A DNA stretch of 64,000 nt from Oreohelix idahoensis (GCA_024509875.1 JAMPIV010009925.1:553501-617500), one strand, 5' to 3'. Shown: positions 13,136 through 24,806, numbered from the stretch's first letter. Translations and numbers: made by a program. Notes: generated from the letters alone by a model not told the origin.

Positions 13136-13905
13136 TCAATTATCATAATCTGCCACAAAGGTATTAAGTTTTTTTTCAAGCTTAGCATAGGGTGTCCATG
13201 TCGTGCTGATGACGCAGGCACCATAAACCACAGCTTTGGTCCTCATCGTGAGTTTGAGGTTTCCCCAGACACGCATTGTGAGGTGGGCAAAGGTGGTTGC
13301 AGCTTTGCCAATGCTGCTGTCAATTTCTGTATCCAGGAAGAGTTTGTCGTTGATGGTAACCCCCATGTATGTGAAGTGGCGTACCACTTCATCAAGCGTT
13401 GGAGCTCATGTTGACTTTGAGTCAACAGTATTGACTGGTCCCTTCATGTCTTCCTGAAATGACTTTATCATTTCCAGCAGTTCAGTAGGGCAGCCTATTT
13501 CAGGATAATTTTGAAGAATCCATCCATGCTAACGAGCCCAGATGCCTTTGTAAGATCAATAAAGGCGATGTCTAAAGGTGTTTTCCGCTCTCTTGATTTT
13601 TCCTGAAGCTGGTGGAGGTAAAAGACCATGTCTACTGTCGGTCTACTAGCTCGAAATCCACACTGCGACTCTGGATAAATGCTCTCAGCTAACTTGTGTA
13701 GTCGCACTAAGATGACTCTAGCAAACACCTTACCAATAATCCTAAGAAGAGAAACCCCTTTGTAGTTGTTGCAATCGCTTCCGTCTCCTTAATTTGTATA
13801 CTGTGTTACAATATTAGCAATTCGCATGTCTTGAGGGATAATTGTCTCTTTCCAGCATCGACGCAGCACCTTATGCAGGAGTGCAACAATTTGCCTTTAC
13901 AGCAT
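13136..13905 (-). pseudogene. LINE reverse transcriptase fragment, internally deleted
   Basis: On the minus strand RT-like motifs run in order: NYKGVSLL near 13770, then GKVFARVILVRLHKLAESIY (13680-13740), ESQCGFRASR, and a degenerate AFIDLTKA (13540-13570). After a frameshift come a residue of the thumb region (HFTYMGVTIND, DSSIGKAATTFAHLT, 13225-13385). The segment that would carry the catalytic F/YADD box is absent, leaving only ~110 bp between the palm and thumb motifs. Several stops and frameshifts are present. This is a dead 5'- and 3'-truncated non-LTR element lying antisense in the host intron. Confidence 0.8.
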
Positions 13906-14189
13906 AACAGTAAATGAAAATAATGTTAAAGTAGAAAAACAAAATCTTTTTCTTCAAATTATGTATTCTGTCCCTTTTACAAATTATTTTAATGTTCTTA
14001 CTGAAAGCCGAAGTACCTTTAATTTGGCTCCTAATAGTGATAGCAAATTTTAAAAAAGAGGTTGTACCCTGATAACATTAAAAAGAAGTAATAATTATCC
14101 GGAAAGAAAAAAATTCTTCAGAGTGTAGCATCAAAGTAAATCAGACAATTCTGAAAAAAAAATCCATAAATTTAAATGCCTGAGCATAC

Positions 14190-14345
14190 TATAGCCTAAC
14201 CAAGAAGACATGCGCACCATCATAGCGAGTTGACACTGGTACTGGATTGGCTACATTTTCAGTAAAGACCCTGACACCATCACCAGAACTGCCATGCCAT
14301 GGACTCCAGAATGAAAGCGAAAGTGAGGCCGGCCCAAAGCTACAA
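14190..14345 (+). mobile_element. LINE C-terminal fragment, same family as 53105-53606
   Basis: The plus strand reads NQEDMRTIIAS, stop, then [20 protein letters not shown], which parallels [11 protein letters not shown]...[16 protein letters not shown] on the minus strand at about 53320-53430. It carries stops and frameshifts. The 3' tail of the same family reappears at 15785-15900, so the intervening 1.4 kb is probably a later LINE insertion. Confidence 0.7.
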
Positions 14346-14399
14346 ACCCAGTGATACCACCATGAGAGCTCAAGAAACCAGATATCGACCTGCATTTAG

Positions 14400-15322
14400 C
14401 AGAACTACTCAATAAAAAGATAGAAAAAAACTGTATAAAAACATAGCCAAGGAATATATAGATCAAATAACTAAGGGTAGCTTAGATATATATACTGGTG
14501 GATCTAAAGTAGGAAATGAAGAACTAGGTATAGGAATATATATTCCAGCATGGAGGCTAAAGAAAAATTGTAGTGTAACTGAAAATACATCTATCTTCAC
14601 AGCAGAAATGGTTGCAATAGCAAAAGCACTGGAATTATCTAATGACAAGCCCCCCCCCCCCCCTCCCAATTAGCTAACGATCTTAACTGATTCTCTATCA
14701 ACAATACAAGCACTAAGTAATGCACACGAATGTAGCCAACCAGACATAGCAGAAGAAATATTTCAACTTAGCACACACCTAAATATCAGCAGCTGTAGAG
14801 TAATAACAGCATGGATACCTTCACATATGGGAAAAGAAGGAAATGAGGTAGCAGACAAGGAAGCTAAAACAGGAAGAAGCAGCCTTAACCACAAAATACA
14901 CAGGTTTGGGCTCGACAGAGATCAAAAGCATAATAAAAAGTCTAATAGCAACAGAATGGATAGAAGATTGGAAACAAAGCCAGAAAGCTAGATATGCTTA
15001 TAAGCTGCTGAAAGATCCAACACGAACATGTCAGATAAATAGAGAACCAAAAATTCCATGCAATAAAAAGCTTATTAGACTACAACTAGGAATAGGATAT
15101 TTTATGATTGAGGAACCCCACTGTGAAGCATGTCTTGAGAGAAATACCATAGCTCATTATGTGTTAACATGCAAGAAATATGAACAGCAAAGAAAATCAC
15201 TTAAAGAATATTTGAAACCACAACACTCACTATCACTAGAAAATGTGCTAAAAGTTGACCTACCTAGGGAACTACAAAACATAGTAAAAGTTTATATTAC
15301 CAAAACAAAAATTAACATATAA
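14400..15322 (+). pseudogene. LINE RNase H domain and C-terminal tail, broken
   Basis: The first part (about 14450-14650) reads IYTGGSKVGNEELGIGIYIP and then FTAEMVAIAKALELS, an RNase H fold with the usual first catalytic Asp (YTDGS) replaced by Gly. A poly-C run at about 14650-14662 breaks the frame. It continues ILTDSLSTIQAL and WIPSHMGKEGNEVADKEAK (14690-14870), shifts again, and ends with an intact 138-codon frame 14906-15322 containing the C-x2-C-x7-H-x4-C zinc-binding pattern CEACLERNTIAHYVLTC typical of RNase H-bearing LINEs (Jockey/CR1-like groups). The reverse transcriptase itself is missing. RNase H would degrade the RNA strand of the RNA-DNA hybrid; this copy is inactive. Confidence 0.82.
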
Positions 15323-15784
15323 GTACCAGAGCAAAGGAGAACGTTTAAATTAAAACAAAATACTTAAATAAAATATTCACCACAAATATTCACTTAATGA
15401 GTAAGTTAAATTTCAAAACGTTACAAAGCAGAGTATTCCAAATATAAATACAAGGATTAAAATCAAGGGCAATAAATAAGAAAGTGGCATACAATAAATC
15501 AGAGCCCAAACATCACAAGACTCAGCAAGGTAAAGGGAGATATACAAAAACAGGGAAAAGACACTCCAACAGATCTTAGAAAACGCCACACCAAACGCCA
15601 GAGAATTCACAGTCGGGAAAAACAACAAATGTACGGTACCACATAGAAAAAGGAACACTATATACCCAAATTATAACCCATATGGGGTTGAACCGGGTAT
15701 CCCATGCACAAATCAAAATTCAGTGGTTTGTGTAAGGCCCTAAAATCAACAACAACAAACATGAACCAGAGCTAGGGCACCACG

Positions 15785-15900
15785 TAAAAGATGAATGCCG
15801 ACCGAGCGAAGCTGCTATCCTACAAGATGCCACAGGACGTGATGGTCTCTGATTGTTTTGTCAGTCAGCGGCCAATGAACAAAGAAGAGAGAAGAAAAAT
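15785..15900 (+). mobile_element. LINE/SINE 3' tail
   Basis: Matches, with substitutions, the reverse complement of about 53105-53215: CCGACCGAGC, CCTACAAGATGCCACAGGACG (15-18 bp blocks), TCAGCGGC, and an AAGAAGAGAGAAG tail. It is probably the missing tail of the fragment at 14190-14345. Confidence 0.6.
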
Positions 15901-17060
15901 GCTTATAACGTAAGGTAGAATGTGCAACTCATAAATAAAGTACCTAAAAATGGAAAAGCAGTATTTAAAAAATTAAAACATATTAGGATACAAACATTTG
16001 TTAATAGAAGCAATAAAGAGAAATCTTCATTATTACATATAGATAAAAATCCCGCAACCTTTTCAGGAAAATACGGAAAAGGCCCTCTGCATGGTGAAAT
16101 CTAAATTGAACACCCATGAAAAGAGCACACAGGCTGTCAATTTTTTTCAGGGGGCATTGACCACAGTCATAATAAGTTTTACATTAAGATCCAGTGAAGA
16201 TGAAATGGAATAGAAATGAATGAAATGATCACAGGAGAATTATTGCCGTCATGAAGACATGAAGCAGAAAGACCACAAAATAATTATTTCCCCTCATGTT
16301 TTGATGGGATACTTGCTCGTAGAGAAACGAATTATAGAAAATCAAAAATGAGTGTGAAGATAACTGGCAGCCACAGTTTTGTAGTCCGAAATTAGAATCA
16401 TCAGAATACCAAGGACAGAAAAAAAAAAAAAAAATCAATGAGGATATCTGAAAGATTATAATATTCAAAGATTTATTATTGCAAATATCAAAAGAAGACG
16501 GAACACGTGTATTGGGCAAACTAGGGTTGGGCAATACTTTCGCTAATCGATCTGGGTAGCGAATTGTCAACAAAAGTATGGCTAATTGGATTATTAGACC
16601 TGACATAATACTGAACGTAGATTTCATGAACAAAGGTTATTGGGAAAAAAAACCAAACAAACAAGCAAACAACATGTTACGCTGAAAACACATTTACTGA
16701 TATTTCTAGACTGCTCTGAAAATTGGGACGGGTTCTTCCTACTTTGAAAATGGTCGTTTCCAAATTACGTTTAACGTTTTTCTCCACGTGGTTCAGTGAA
16801 TCAACATTTTCATCAATCACTAAATACAATCTCGATTACTAGACGTAAATTTGGAGGAAGAGCTGAAATATGGGCTGAATTCAGACAAATGTTGATCAGT
16901 TGGTCAAGGCTTGACAATGATTTTTTTTAAATCATTCTTGCTTTGTTTTTGACTCTATAAGCAAGAATAACGCTTGAATAAAGTCATTTAAAGGAATATT
17001 TGGACTTTCCCCTTTAATCAATGTAGTTCCGAACTTTTTATTTATTTACTGATGTTGCGA
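15901..17060. other. intronic, nothing recognised
   Basis: AT-rich sequence with an A-run near 16420-16434. The 134-codon minus-strand frame at 16229-16633 is hydrophobic and low complexity with no family signature. Confidence 0.4.
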
Positions 17061-17084
17061 ATAGTGAAATTCGCCACACCTGTA

Positions 17085-17366
17085 AAAGAAGGTTAAGGAT
17101 CCCGTTACACGCCCATTGAGGCATTTTTAGAATATGGTGTTAGGCCCATATTTTCTTGACCATCGGCACACTAGGGGTGATGTGGTCAGCATCACGCCGG
17201 CCGCCTTAATCTTCCCAGAAGTTGCTCTGGTACCCAGTTTGGGGCTGGATCGACCCAGGAGCCGTTTGCGGCCTAAAAAAATCCCACCTCATCTGGGGAT
17301 CGAACCATAGACCACTGAGCTAGGAAGCCAGTGCACTAACCACTATGCTACCGCGGCTCCCGCCAC
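17085..17366 (-). mobile_element. tRNA-derived SINE
   Basis: On the minus strand it begins near 17366 with GGGAGCCGCGGTAGCATAGT followed by GGTTAGTGC (A box) and, about 45 bp on, GGTTCGATCCC (B box), then a ~200-bp body. The head resembles the SINE at 9235-9571. Pol III-type promoters drive such elements. No coding capacity; the 3' limit is approximate. Confidence 0.75.
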
Positions 17367-17633
17367 ACCTGTGGCTTGACTCAAAATCATATTGCCCCAC
17401 CCAGGCGTTATACCCCGTGTAGATCCTGGGGGTTTCTGAAGAGATCAACAAAGAATATAACTAATGCACGCTCAAACATGTCTTACAAGGCGACTAATAT
17501 GAGGTTTGTTCACGGGGATGACAACCTCATTATGTAACAAAAATAGCCACAGAAACCACTATTGCTATATCATGTGAATGCTTGATGCAGGCTTCCTGCA
17601 AGGGGACCATCTGCGGCGTTGGCTCCATGATCC

Positions 17634-17820
17634 GTAATAACTAGTGCCCTGTATATGTATCGCTGGAAAAAGGACCTTAGATACAAATATGTGCTACTGT
17701 ATTTGTAGCTAATTTTTAAAGTCGCGATTGGGTCCTTTTTCCGGCGATACGGGATTGGCCGCCATTTTCGGTCGAACCTTAGTTGTCGTCACTCTCTATA
17801 TACAGGGCACTAGTAATAAC
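17634..17820. mobile_element. hAT-type MITE (171 bp) with 8-bp target duplication
   Basis: Terminal inverted repeats TAGTGCCCTGTATAT (17642-17656) and ATATACAGGGCACTA (17798-17812) are perfect over 15 bp. Direct repeats GTAATAAC flank them at 17634-17641 and 17813-17820. An 8-bp duplication plus a TAG(T)G terminus is the hAT superfamily signature. A second inverted pair, GGAAAAAGGACC (about 17665) and GGTCCTTTTTCC (about 17735), lies inside. No transposase is encoded, so it depends on a hAT transposase elsewhere. It ends about 93 bp before the last exon of the host gene. Confidence 0.85.
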
Positions 17821-17912
17821 AGCGCAAAACAAAATGGCGGTGATTGATGAGGTTCATTTTTTTAAGAGTGCGAATTGGAAACATAAACTTATTTGTATTC
17901 TTATTTTCACCA

Positions 17913-18108
17913 GGGCCAACCGATTTTCGGCCATCGTGGATATGGCGGTCAGAACGCTTTTGCTGATCCAGGTTATGGTATAGGGGTGACCTATTTCACC
18001 AACTTTAACGGTAGGTTCTCAGAAAGTGACGACCCCCGAGCGTATGACCTCCTGATTGTACTGTACAAGTGTTTGCAAAAGTACAGACATCAAAACGACA
18101 ACATATAA
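17913..18108 (+). CDS. beta-lactamase-domain protein, last coding exon
   Basis: The exon follows the acceptor TTTTCACCAG and begins in phase 0. It reads GQPIFGHRGYGGQNAFADPG, YGIGVTYFTN, DDPRAYDLLIVLYKCL, ending at TAA. The FGHxGxGGxxAxADPxxxxG(V)xYxTN pattern is the conserved KTG/HTG-equivalent strand region of class C beta-lactamase-like proteins, with H-x-G as the active-site-lining triad, and the trailing helix DDPR...L..A(V)Y..L is the usual C-terminus of the animal family. Joined to 10485-10730 it supplies about 146 residues of an expected 400 or more. No in-frame defect is visible, so the gene may be functional. Confidence 0.85.
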
Positions 18109-18515
18109 GAAGCCTGTACAGAGATTTCAAGCTGACGTTTATTGGAACTGGATTCAACTGTAACATTAGTTTATATTTCTAAGCAGTAACAATGTTGAAT
18201 TTTAAAAATTAATAATAATAACAACTATTGAACTTTCTGTTCATTATCGTATCCTGTTGCTGTTAATGTGTTTTTTGTCTTTGTCACTTTTTCATTACGC
18301 AGAAGAGAGAAAGACATATTGAAAAAGAGTGAATTAATTAATATATGAAAGAATGACTGACTTAATAAAGGAATGAATGAATGAATATTGCATGCTTGTT
18401 AAAGTTCGATGACATACAATTCTCTGCCTTTTATACAATACAAACCTGCCCTCTGCCTTATAATGTGTATACAATAAAAACCTACCCTCTGTCCTGTAAT
18501 GTTCTTGTCACGGTT
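18109..18515 (+). other. presumed 3' UTR and downstream DNA of the beta-lactamase-domain gene
   Basis: AT-rich noncoding DNA; AATAAA-like hexamers occur near 18363 and 18473. No other feature is recognised. Confidence 0.4.
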
Positions 18516-18516
18516 T

Positions 18517-18640
18517 GCCTCCCCTTAGCTCTGCAGTAGTGGTCCACCAGTGGCCAAAACGCAAGAGTATCTAAAACGGCAGAGTTGTAGATAGAAGGGT
18601 AATGACGCTTCTATCCCAAGGGTGTGTTCACAAGATATTT
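18517..18640 (+). mobile_element. SINE 3' portion, same family as 9235-9571
   Basis: Blocks TTGCCTCCCCTTAGCTCTGC, AGTAGTGGTCCACCAGTGGC and CAAGAGTATCTA match the reverse complement of 9340-9400, and the following TAGATAGAAGGGTAA-like block matches the region near 9270. The tRNA-like head is missing. Confidence 0.65.
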
Positions 18641-18812
18641 CCGAAGTCAAAAACAATGCTGCATTGGCAAGGCAGTTGTTAACTTATATCGGTCCGTCGC
18701 CTTTTGTGAAGAATTAAGCAATGGTTATAGCCCGTTCAAGTCTCCAGCTGGTGTAAATCCAACGAAATCTCTTTTTATAAGTGTCTGCTCTATAGAGGTA
18801 AATATATGTCTA

Positions 18813-18815
<3 letters not shown>

Positions 18816-18888
<73 letters not shown>
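18816..18888. repeat. (TA)n microsatellite
   Basis: About 73 bp of uninterrupted TA dinucleotide. Confidence 0.97.
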
Positions 18889-18892
<4 letters not shown>

Positions 18893-19187
18893 TAGTCTTG
18901 CTCATACGTTTGCTTTCATACTTATAATAACTGAATCAACTATGATTGTTATGTTTTAAAATAACATGTAACAAATGTAATAATCAATTAGTTTTAACAA
19001 GTTAAAATAATGATGATATGATGGCGACTTTTAGAGTGAAATAACATTTCTCGTCATTGAGACTTGGTTTGAGGATTAAAATTAAAATTTAATGTCCGTT
19101 TGCTGGTGCCTTTTACAAGCACTTAGCTGATATGAGTCAGTCCTGCAGCCTTGGTTTCGTCAATTCTTTTGTGATGATGACACTTCA

Positions 19188-19262
19188 CAGTCTGATAGCT
19201 TCGTTCCTCGAACGATCTGATAGCTTCGTTCCACGAACAGTCTGATAGCTTAGTTCCACGAA
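19188..19262 (+). repeat. minisatellite, ~28-bp unit, three copies
   Basis: Three head-to-tail copies of (A)GTCTGATAGCTTCGTTCC followed by (A/T)CGAAC. Confidence 0.85.
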
Positions 19263-19904
19263 TGTTTAGACAAAATAGAAAGAACAAATGCCTCTGCTAA
19301 GTACATTTGTGGGCTGCAAATTAACAGGCGCATTGTCTCGCTGTCCACCCACCATTGTTAGTCTCTCTGAATAGTTAAATGGCTTTTGAGTATACACAGC
19401 ATAACTCAGGGAAGATGATTAGAAATCACCAATATTCTTCTGGGTATTAAACTGGGAAAATATGTGCTTGGATAGCGCGAAAAGCAATGATTTTCCTGAA
19501 TTACAAGTAACAAGGTACGAATATATCTCCCAAAATGATATGATATACTTGAGGCATATGTGATGTAATCATCACTCATCACTGCTCCAATCGGAGTCTG
19601 GGGTCACCTCTGCTGTCGGTTTTCTGTATGACTAGCAAGAAGAAATCTCCAGCGCTTGCTGTAGTGGTATATGAATATACTATTTTCATAGGTTGAGGTT
19701 GCCAGCCTCATATATAACCGCTTAGCAAGAAAACATGTCAAATTCACATTTGTAAAATAAATGTTTACACTCACCCCAATATTTGGGAACACAATCTCCT
19801 CGCACAGTTTAGAATGGACGTAGCACTTTATTAGTGATGCTTCGAATCACTTGGCCTGGAAATTTTATAATTCCTCTTATGACGGGTGATCTGATTCCTT
19901 AGGT
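19263..19904. other. noncoding, nothing recognised
   Basis: No coding motif on either strand; the 62-codon minus-strand frame at 19604-19792 lacks features. Confidence 0.4.
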
Positions 19905-20045
19905 ATCCAGACTTCGTATTTAAAATACGGGTTTACTTTTAAGTTTCAGAGTTGCCCAAATACTGGCTTGGTCCATTCAGTTTCCAGTCTTTGTATTTAT
20001 AAATGCAGGTTTACTTTTAAGTTTTAAAGTTGCCCAAATACTCTG
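19905..20045 (+). repeat. tandem duplication, ~75-80-bp unit
   Basis: Two adjacent diverged copies share TTTACTTTTAAGTTT, AGTTGCCCAAATACT and CCAG.CTT.GTATTTA blocks. Confidence 0.75.
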
Positions 20046-20519
20046 ATCTGTCACTTATAATATAGGAATTCTTAGTCCGATCCTTCTCTGGCTTCTGTGA
20101 GTTGCTAATTTGACGTTGTGATGAAGTCTGATCTGTGACTCCGATTTCGCTAGATTATATTTCCAATTCTCAGTTCAAAATCCCAGATTGTACTTCAGAC
20201 GAATTTGCAATGAGAACCATTGTGTATTCCGGCTCTCACTTCACACCAATCCAATCTCTTTTGCACTATGTGGGTAGGAGTGTTAAATCAAACTTTCTCC
20301 CGCGTGTTTTAAAATATTACATTTTAAAATTCCAACGCGTGACCACTTTCTAATAATGCTGTAATACTTCAGCTTGTCTCTGTACAAGCTCACAAACACA
20401 TCTATGAACTAAGGGCAATAAATATGCCAAATAAGAGGCCGATGAGTGAGAAAAATGAAGAAATGAATTGATACTGCCGGAGGGGACGAGAGTTATAAAA
20501 AGTGCACGACTGATTTCAT

Positions 20520-20925
20520 CCCAGTTCTCATTCTTCTATCATTTACTAGACACAGTATTAAGGTCTTTGTCTTGTGTATCCTGACCATTACTGCAGAATA
20601 GGGAGATTGTAGAAGTGATTGAGTCATTAATGAGGCTGGATCGCTCATATGTACCTATTCGGTGTTATGTGTTGAAAATCACGCTAACGACCCCTGTCCG
20701 AGTAGCACTATTTTATGTGGTGCCTAGCTTTCAGGGAGGATAATGCGATTTGCTGTAGCTAGGCGGTGTTGCCATTCGGAAGGTCCTGGGTTCGAGTCTC
20801 CGGTAAGCCTATCACTTCTGTTGTTGTTTATGTTGTCTAGTTTTCTACTTCTTTATTTCTCACGAGTGCCTGAAACATACCTTTATGTGTGTATTATTTA
20901 TTTATCTGTTGATTTAGTCTGACGA
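20520..20925 (+). repeat. dispersed repeat family Y containing a tRNA-like segment (left copy)
   Basis: Blocks in the same order as 51230-51610: TACTAGACACAGTATTAAGG, TCTTTGTCTTG, AGAAGTGATTG, TGCCTAGCT, TAGCTAGGCGG, then GGGTTCGAGTCTCC (B-box-like) with GTAAGCC, and TTTCTCACGAGTGCCTGAA. The tRNA-like core suggests a Pol III-type retroposon head. The copies face the same way on both sides of element A. Confidence 0.65.
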
Positions 20926-21594
20926 CGTCTTATTAAGATTAGACGTACAACTAACATACAATAACTTTTAACGTTGTCCTTTGTTTATATAATTGTGAAT
21001 GGGAAAAAAAATTATAAAAAAAATTGTTTCTAAATTTTGCACGTGAGCTGTCTTCTGAAATCATATAATGTTAAAATTCAAATTTTAATTATTTGAAGAA
21101 AAAACGCGTGTTGGTTTAAAAAAAAATAACAAAATTATTAAAGCATTATACTGCTAGGTATGTTTCACAGATAAACTGGACATATCAGATACTGTTAAGC
21201 ATCAGTGTCGTATTTTCTACCTTATTTAATAACTTCCATGTACAGTACACATATTTAAGCCTCGCATCTGTCTATCGTGTTTTCTAGGCGAAATAAAATG
21301 TTTGTGAAGTTTTAAAGAGCGCATTGTTGTTTTCTTTATTTGTGGCTAATTGCACATTGTTTTACTTGTAAAATTACTTATATATAAACGTTAACTTACG
21401 TTTTGTTAACGTTTGCTTATTGTCTTCCGCCTCCTATGTTCACCTCAGTCAGTATGCAGGAACCCCTTTCTAATTCAGCAATTAACTTTGAAATATATGA
21501 CTGGCTTTTGCTGAGCACACCTATCACGTTGTACAAGTGGATTAGTTCATCAGTAACACAAATGTCTTTTATGTTAAATAGGAGTTCTGCCTCG
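20926..21594. other. AT-rich noncoding DNA, nothing recognised
   Basis: No coding or repeat signature beyond A/T runs. Confidence 0.4.
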
Positions 21595-21690
21595 TTTTGG
21601 CGAGGCGAGCGCAGTTCAGCCTAGACACAGTGTGCGTTGGTTAAATTAGGGCGCATGTCAAAATATAAAAACCTTGTGGTCTGTAACGTG
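21595..21690 (+). repeat. dispersed repeat family Z
   Basis: TTTTGGCGAGGCG, then CAG.TTCA.CCTAGACACA and ACCTTG(T/C)GGTCTGT match 58490-58575; a shorter match (CGGCGAGACGCG, TTCAACCTAGAC) lies at about 58020-58050. Family unknown. Confidence 0.6.
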
Positions 21691-21695
21691 ATTAT

Positions 21696-22119
21696 TGTGG
21701 CAGTTAGGGAACGATTTACAGTCAAAGGGAAGGAATAAAGAGAATTATGAATGGGAAGGTTCAGATAGAGTACAAAAAGGAGATGCGCGAACAATGTTGC
21801 GCACGACAGAGGTGAAGGGTAATCCAGTGAATCACGCTTTTCTTAGCGGGCAGTCCAGAAGCGTGAGGCAGAGAGGGAAGCCGCATATACGCGGCAGCCA
21901 TGTTAATGGCAGTATTCAAGTAGTTTAGATGATAATTATTTTATGGACAAGGAAGTAGTTTGGGCAATGATTAACCCGAAATATTGAACAGTGAGAAATT
22001 CTTGTCTAGAAGGAGAAACGGTGAGTTAGTTATTATTCAGAAAGGAAAAGGTACGTAGAGTGTTTTACAATACATATAGACAGTAGTCATATTCTTCAGT
22101 GAGGCAAGGGAAATTAACA
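21696..22119 (+). repeat. 5' LTR of element A
   Basis: Starts TGTGGCAG and ends at or just after AAATTAAC(A). It matches 50570-50994 at about 99% by eye. The LTR would supply promoter and polyadenylation signals. Confidence 0.9.
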
Positions 22120-23759
22120 CCCCCGGAGAGGCCCGGTCCCATCAAGATAACCTGAACACTGAGAGAATATAAATAACAATAATCTAAGAAATAGAGACTA
22201 TAGCACCTGAATGATCACTGATGGTTAAAAGGTCAGAAGGTGTGGATTCGATACTGGGCGAGAGAGAGTGGTGAAAGAATGAACTTACATTGTATATTCT
22301 ATGATGGACCAAATGTGGAGGTCAGAGCAGACAGCAATGATCCTTTCATATGTAAATAAACACTATTCAAATTACCATGGCGTTATCGCATCACGTGCTG
22401 TGTGTGTGTGACTGTGTGGTATACAGCATATTATAGCTAACCACAGAGGTAAGCGAACCTGGTCAGACATTGCCATATATGATTCATAATACAACCATAG
22501 CCTGCCACATTATTATGATTTTAGTGCCGTAACCAACCTCTAGCAGCACACACACATTGTTTATAAACAGTTCAGAAACTATGCTTTATGCTGTCATCTC
22601 TCCTCGCTTCAGGCAGAAGACATAGAGACGTTTGACGCTGTAACAGATTTCAACAACCACGGACGACAGAAGACACCATAATACATTTTCGTATCTGTGG
22701 CAGACCTCACCAACTACAGACGGCAGAGTACAACGAAGAAAAAATTTCATATTTAAGTTTCGATAACATGAAAAAAAAAAACAGAGTGACAACAGTGTAA
22801 GTTGTAAACATAGAACAAAGTGAACAGTATCGGAACCAGCCAAGCAGAAACGTCGGTCCGAAAACCAAGTCGGAATTTTCTTCTTTCAAATCGAACTACA
22901 CGAGAATAAGTTGCCACAACAAGGCAAAGTACGCCACACATTATACAATTCAAGAGCAGAGACCAACCTCAGCCAGCATTGAAATCAGTCATTCACCAAG
23001 ACAAAGTACAACACACGCACTGGTTGATGACAGACTTCAAGAACCACAGACGGCAGAACAACGCAGATAGAGGGCAGGACAGTCAAAGTGTAAACAGAAG
23101 CTGACAGGTTGCGAACTGGTCAACCGAAGACGCCAGCTCAGAAATCAGGTCAATATTTTTTTTTCTTCACCCCTCCTGCACGAGAGGGGTCGCAAAGACA
23201 AAGCGGGTACAATATTCACAAGTCATGTAACGTCAATTCGGAAACAAATTGTTTTCATTCAAATCTTCTAGCACGGGGACACTCATCACAGCAGACGACA
23301 GGTCGACGTGTTTCGCGCAAGTAGTCTTAAGACAGGTCATAGAGTGCAGTACAGTAACCGATTCACGGATAGAAGCCTTTGTGTATAGCAAAACAATACG
23401 GTGTGTAGTCCAGATGGTAGAAAAATATAACAATAGTGTTAAGTCGGTCACGCGCGGGCAATATCGCGACAAACGAGTACTCCAACGCAGACGTCTTAAT
23501 TACTTCGTTTAATTAGACATTATAGTAATATTATTGTTATTAATATTATTACTGTTGTTAATTACTATTCTTATCATTATTATTAGTATTGTAGTCTCAC
23601 TAATATTGAATTATAACAGTGTATGCATAAAAAAATTTTTTTTGTAATCATAACATTGTTTTTCAGGAAACCCAAGACTAATAGAAAAATTTCCGTTCAT
23701 TTTCAGGTGCAAGTTAGTTTAAGTTAACCGTAGAAATAAGTAATTATTTTTCAGGTTGT
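22120..23759 (+). other. leader of element A
   Basis: A 1.6-kb noncoding leader between the LTR and gag. A motif like CA(A/C)CAACCAC(A/G)GACG(A)CAGA(A) recurs at about 22650, 22710 and 23035, indicating internal repeats. No coding motif was recognised. Possible packaging or translation signals cannot be assigned. Confidence 0.6.
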
Positions 23760-24806
23760 ATGATGGCACAGGCCGAACAGACACAGTATAACATGCAAGA
23801 CAGTCAGACTTTGGCCCTCATAAAGACGATTACCGACACATTAGCCAAGGTAGACAACAGTGCTAAATACGCAAATATAAAAGGTAATGTAGACTTATTT
23901 TCAGGTGACCCACACGCATGTCGTAAGTGGCTTACAGATATTGACAAATATGCAATGTCAATAAATGCAGATGAGTTTGAGAAAGTTAAAATTGCATTTT
24001 TTTCGTCTGCTGGTCTGGTCACTGACTTTATGAGAAGGCGATTGGACACGTACCCCAATGAAACGTGGAAAGATCTCAAGGCCGAGTTAGTTAGACGGTA
24101 TTCATTCGTGTCCGACCCACAAATTGCTTGGCATCAGTTAAGGAAGCTAAAGCAAAACAAGAATGAGACTACGCAGATGTTCAGCGATAGACTGCTGAAT
24201 CTTGCAGAAGAAACATTCATGGGCCAGGAAATCAACCTCCAAGAAAGGGACAATCAGCTGGTAGGTATATTTATTGATGGCCTGACTAATAATACACTAA
24301 AGCTAATGTTGTTAAGGAAGGATTACAAGACGCTGAAAGAAGCAATTTCAGCTGCTGTGGCAGAAGAAAATGTTAGAAAACGTTTAGACATTCGATTGGG
24401 ACAGGCAGAAATACAGGAGGAAGCAGAAGAACCTATGGAAGTGGACCAGGTAGACCGAAGGAGACAGCAACAGGGTAGATATATGACTGGAAGACAAAGA
24501 GGAACATTATAGGTCACACCTAACGTTAGATGTTTCCGGTGCCAAAATATTGGACACATAGCAAGATTCTGTGAGCAACAGGAAAGGTACGAAAGACCAA
24601 GTTCACCAATGGGTCAGTACTCTTATTCTCACCAGACAGGATCTAGATTTAGGGATAACAGAGGTCGTGCTTTCTATGGTAACACCCGAACATATACACA
24701 AAACGCCAGAGGAGTACACCACCCTATAGTCTACGACAATAGTCGACAAAAACAGAACTATGGTCACAGGGGACCATACCAGGGAAATGGCGGACCTGTC
24801 CGGTAG
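23760..24806 (+). pseudogene. gag: element A gag (capsid plus zinc-knuckle nucleocapsid), one in-frame stop
   Basis: The ATG at 23760 (preceded by another ATG-adjacent start) opens 250 codons with a Ty3/gypsy capsid-like region (FSGDPHACRKWLTDIDKYA, then WKDLKAELVRRYS, LNLAEETF, IDGLTNN). TAG at 24510-24512 interrupts it. The same frame then continues for 98 codons with a classical CCHC knuckle, C-FR-C-QNIG-H-IARF-C (24531-24572), and an R/G/Q/Y-rich basic tail ending at TAG 24804-24806. Gag packages genomic RNA and forms the particle. The TAG separates capsid from nucleocapsid, so it is either a nonsense mutation or, less likely, a readthrough site. Pol lies in a different frame. Confidence 0.88.

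Larger units (their letters stand above)
10731..17912 (+). other. 7.2-kb intron of the beta-lactamase-domain gene
   Basis: Begins GTTGGT and ends TTTTCACCAG, phase 0. It holds a palindromic (TA)n, an inverted family X copy, two LINE fragments plus a nested LINE, a tRNA-derived SINE and a hAT-type MITE. The assignment rests on the flanking exons joining in frame into a family-typical C-terminus. Confidence 0.75.

Noticed and set aside
16229..16633. 134-codon hydrophobic minus-strand frame
   Set aside because: Low complexity with poly-Phe from an A-run; no family features.
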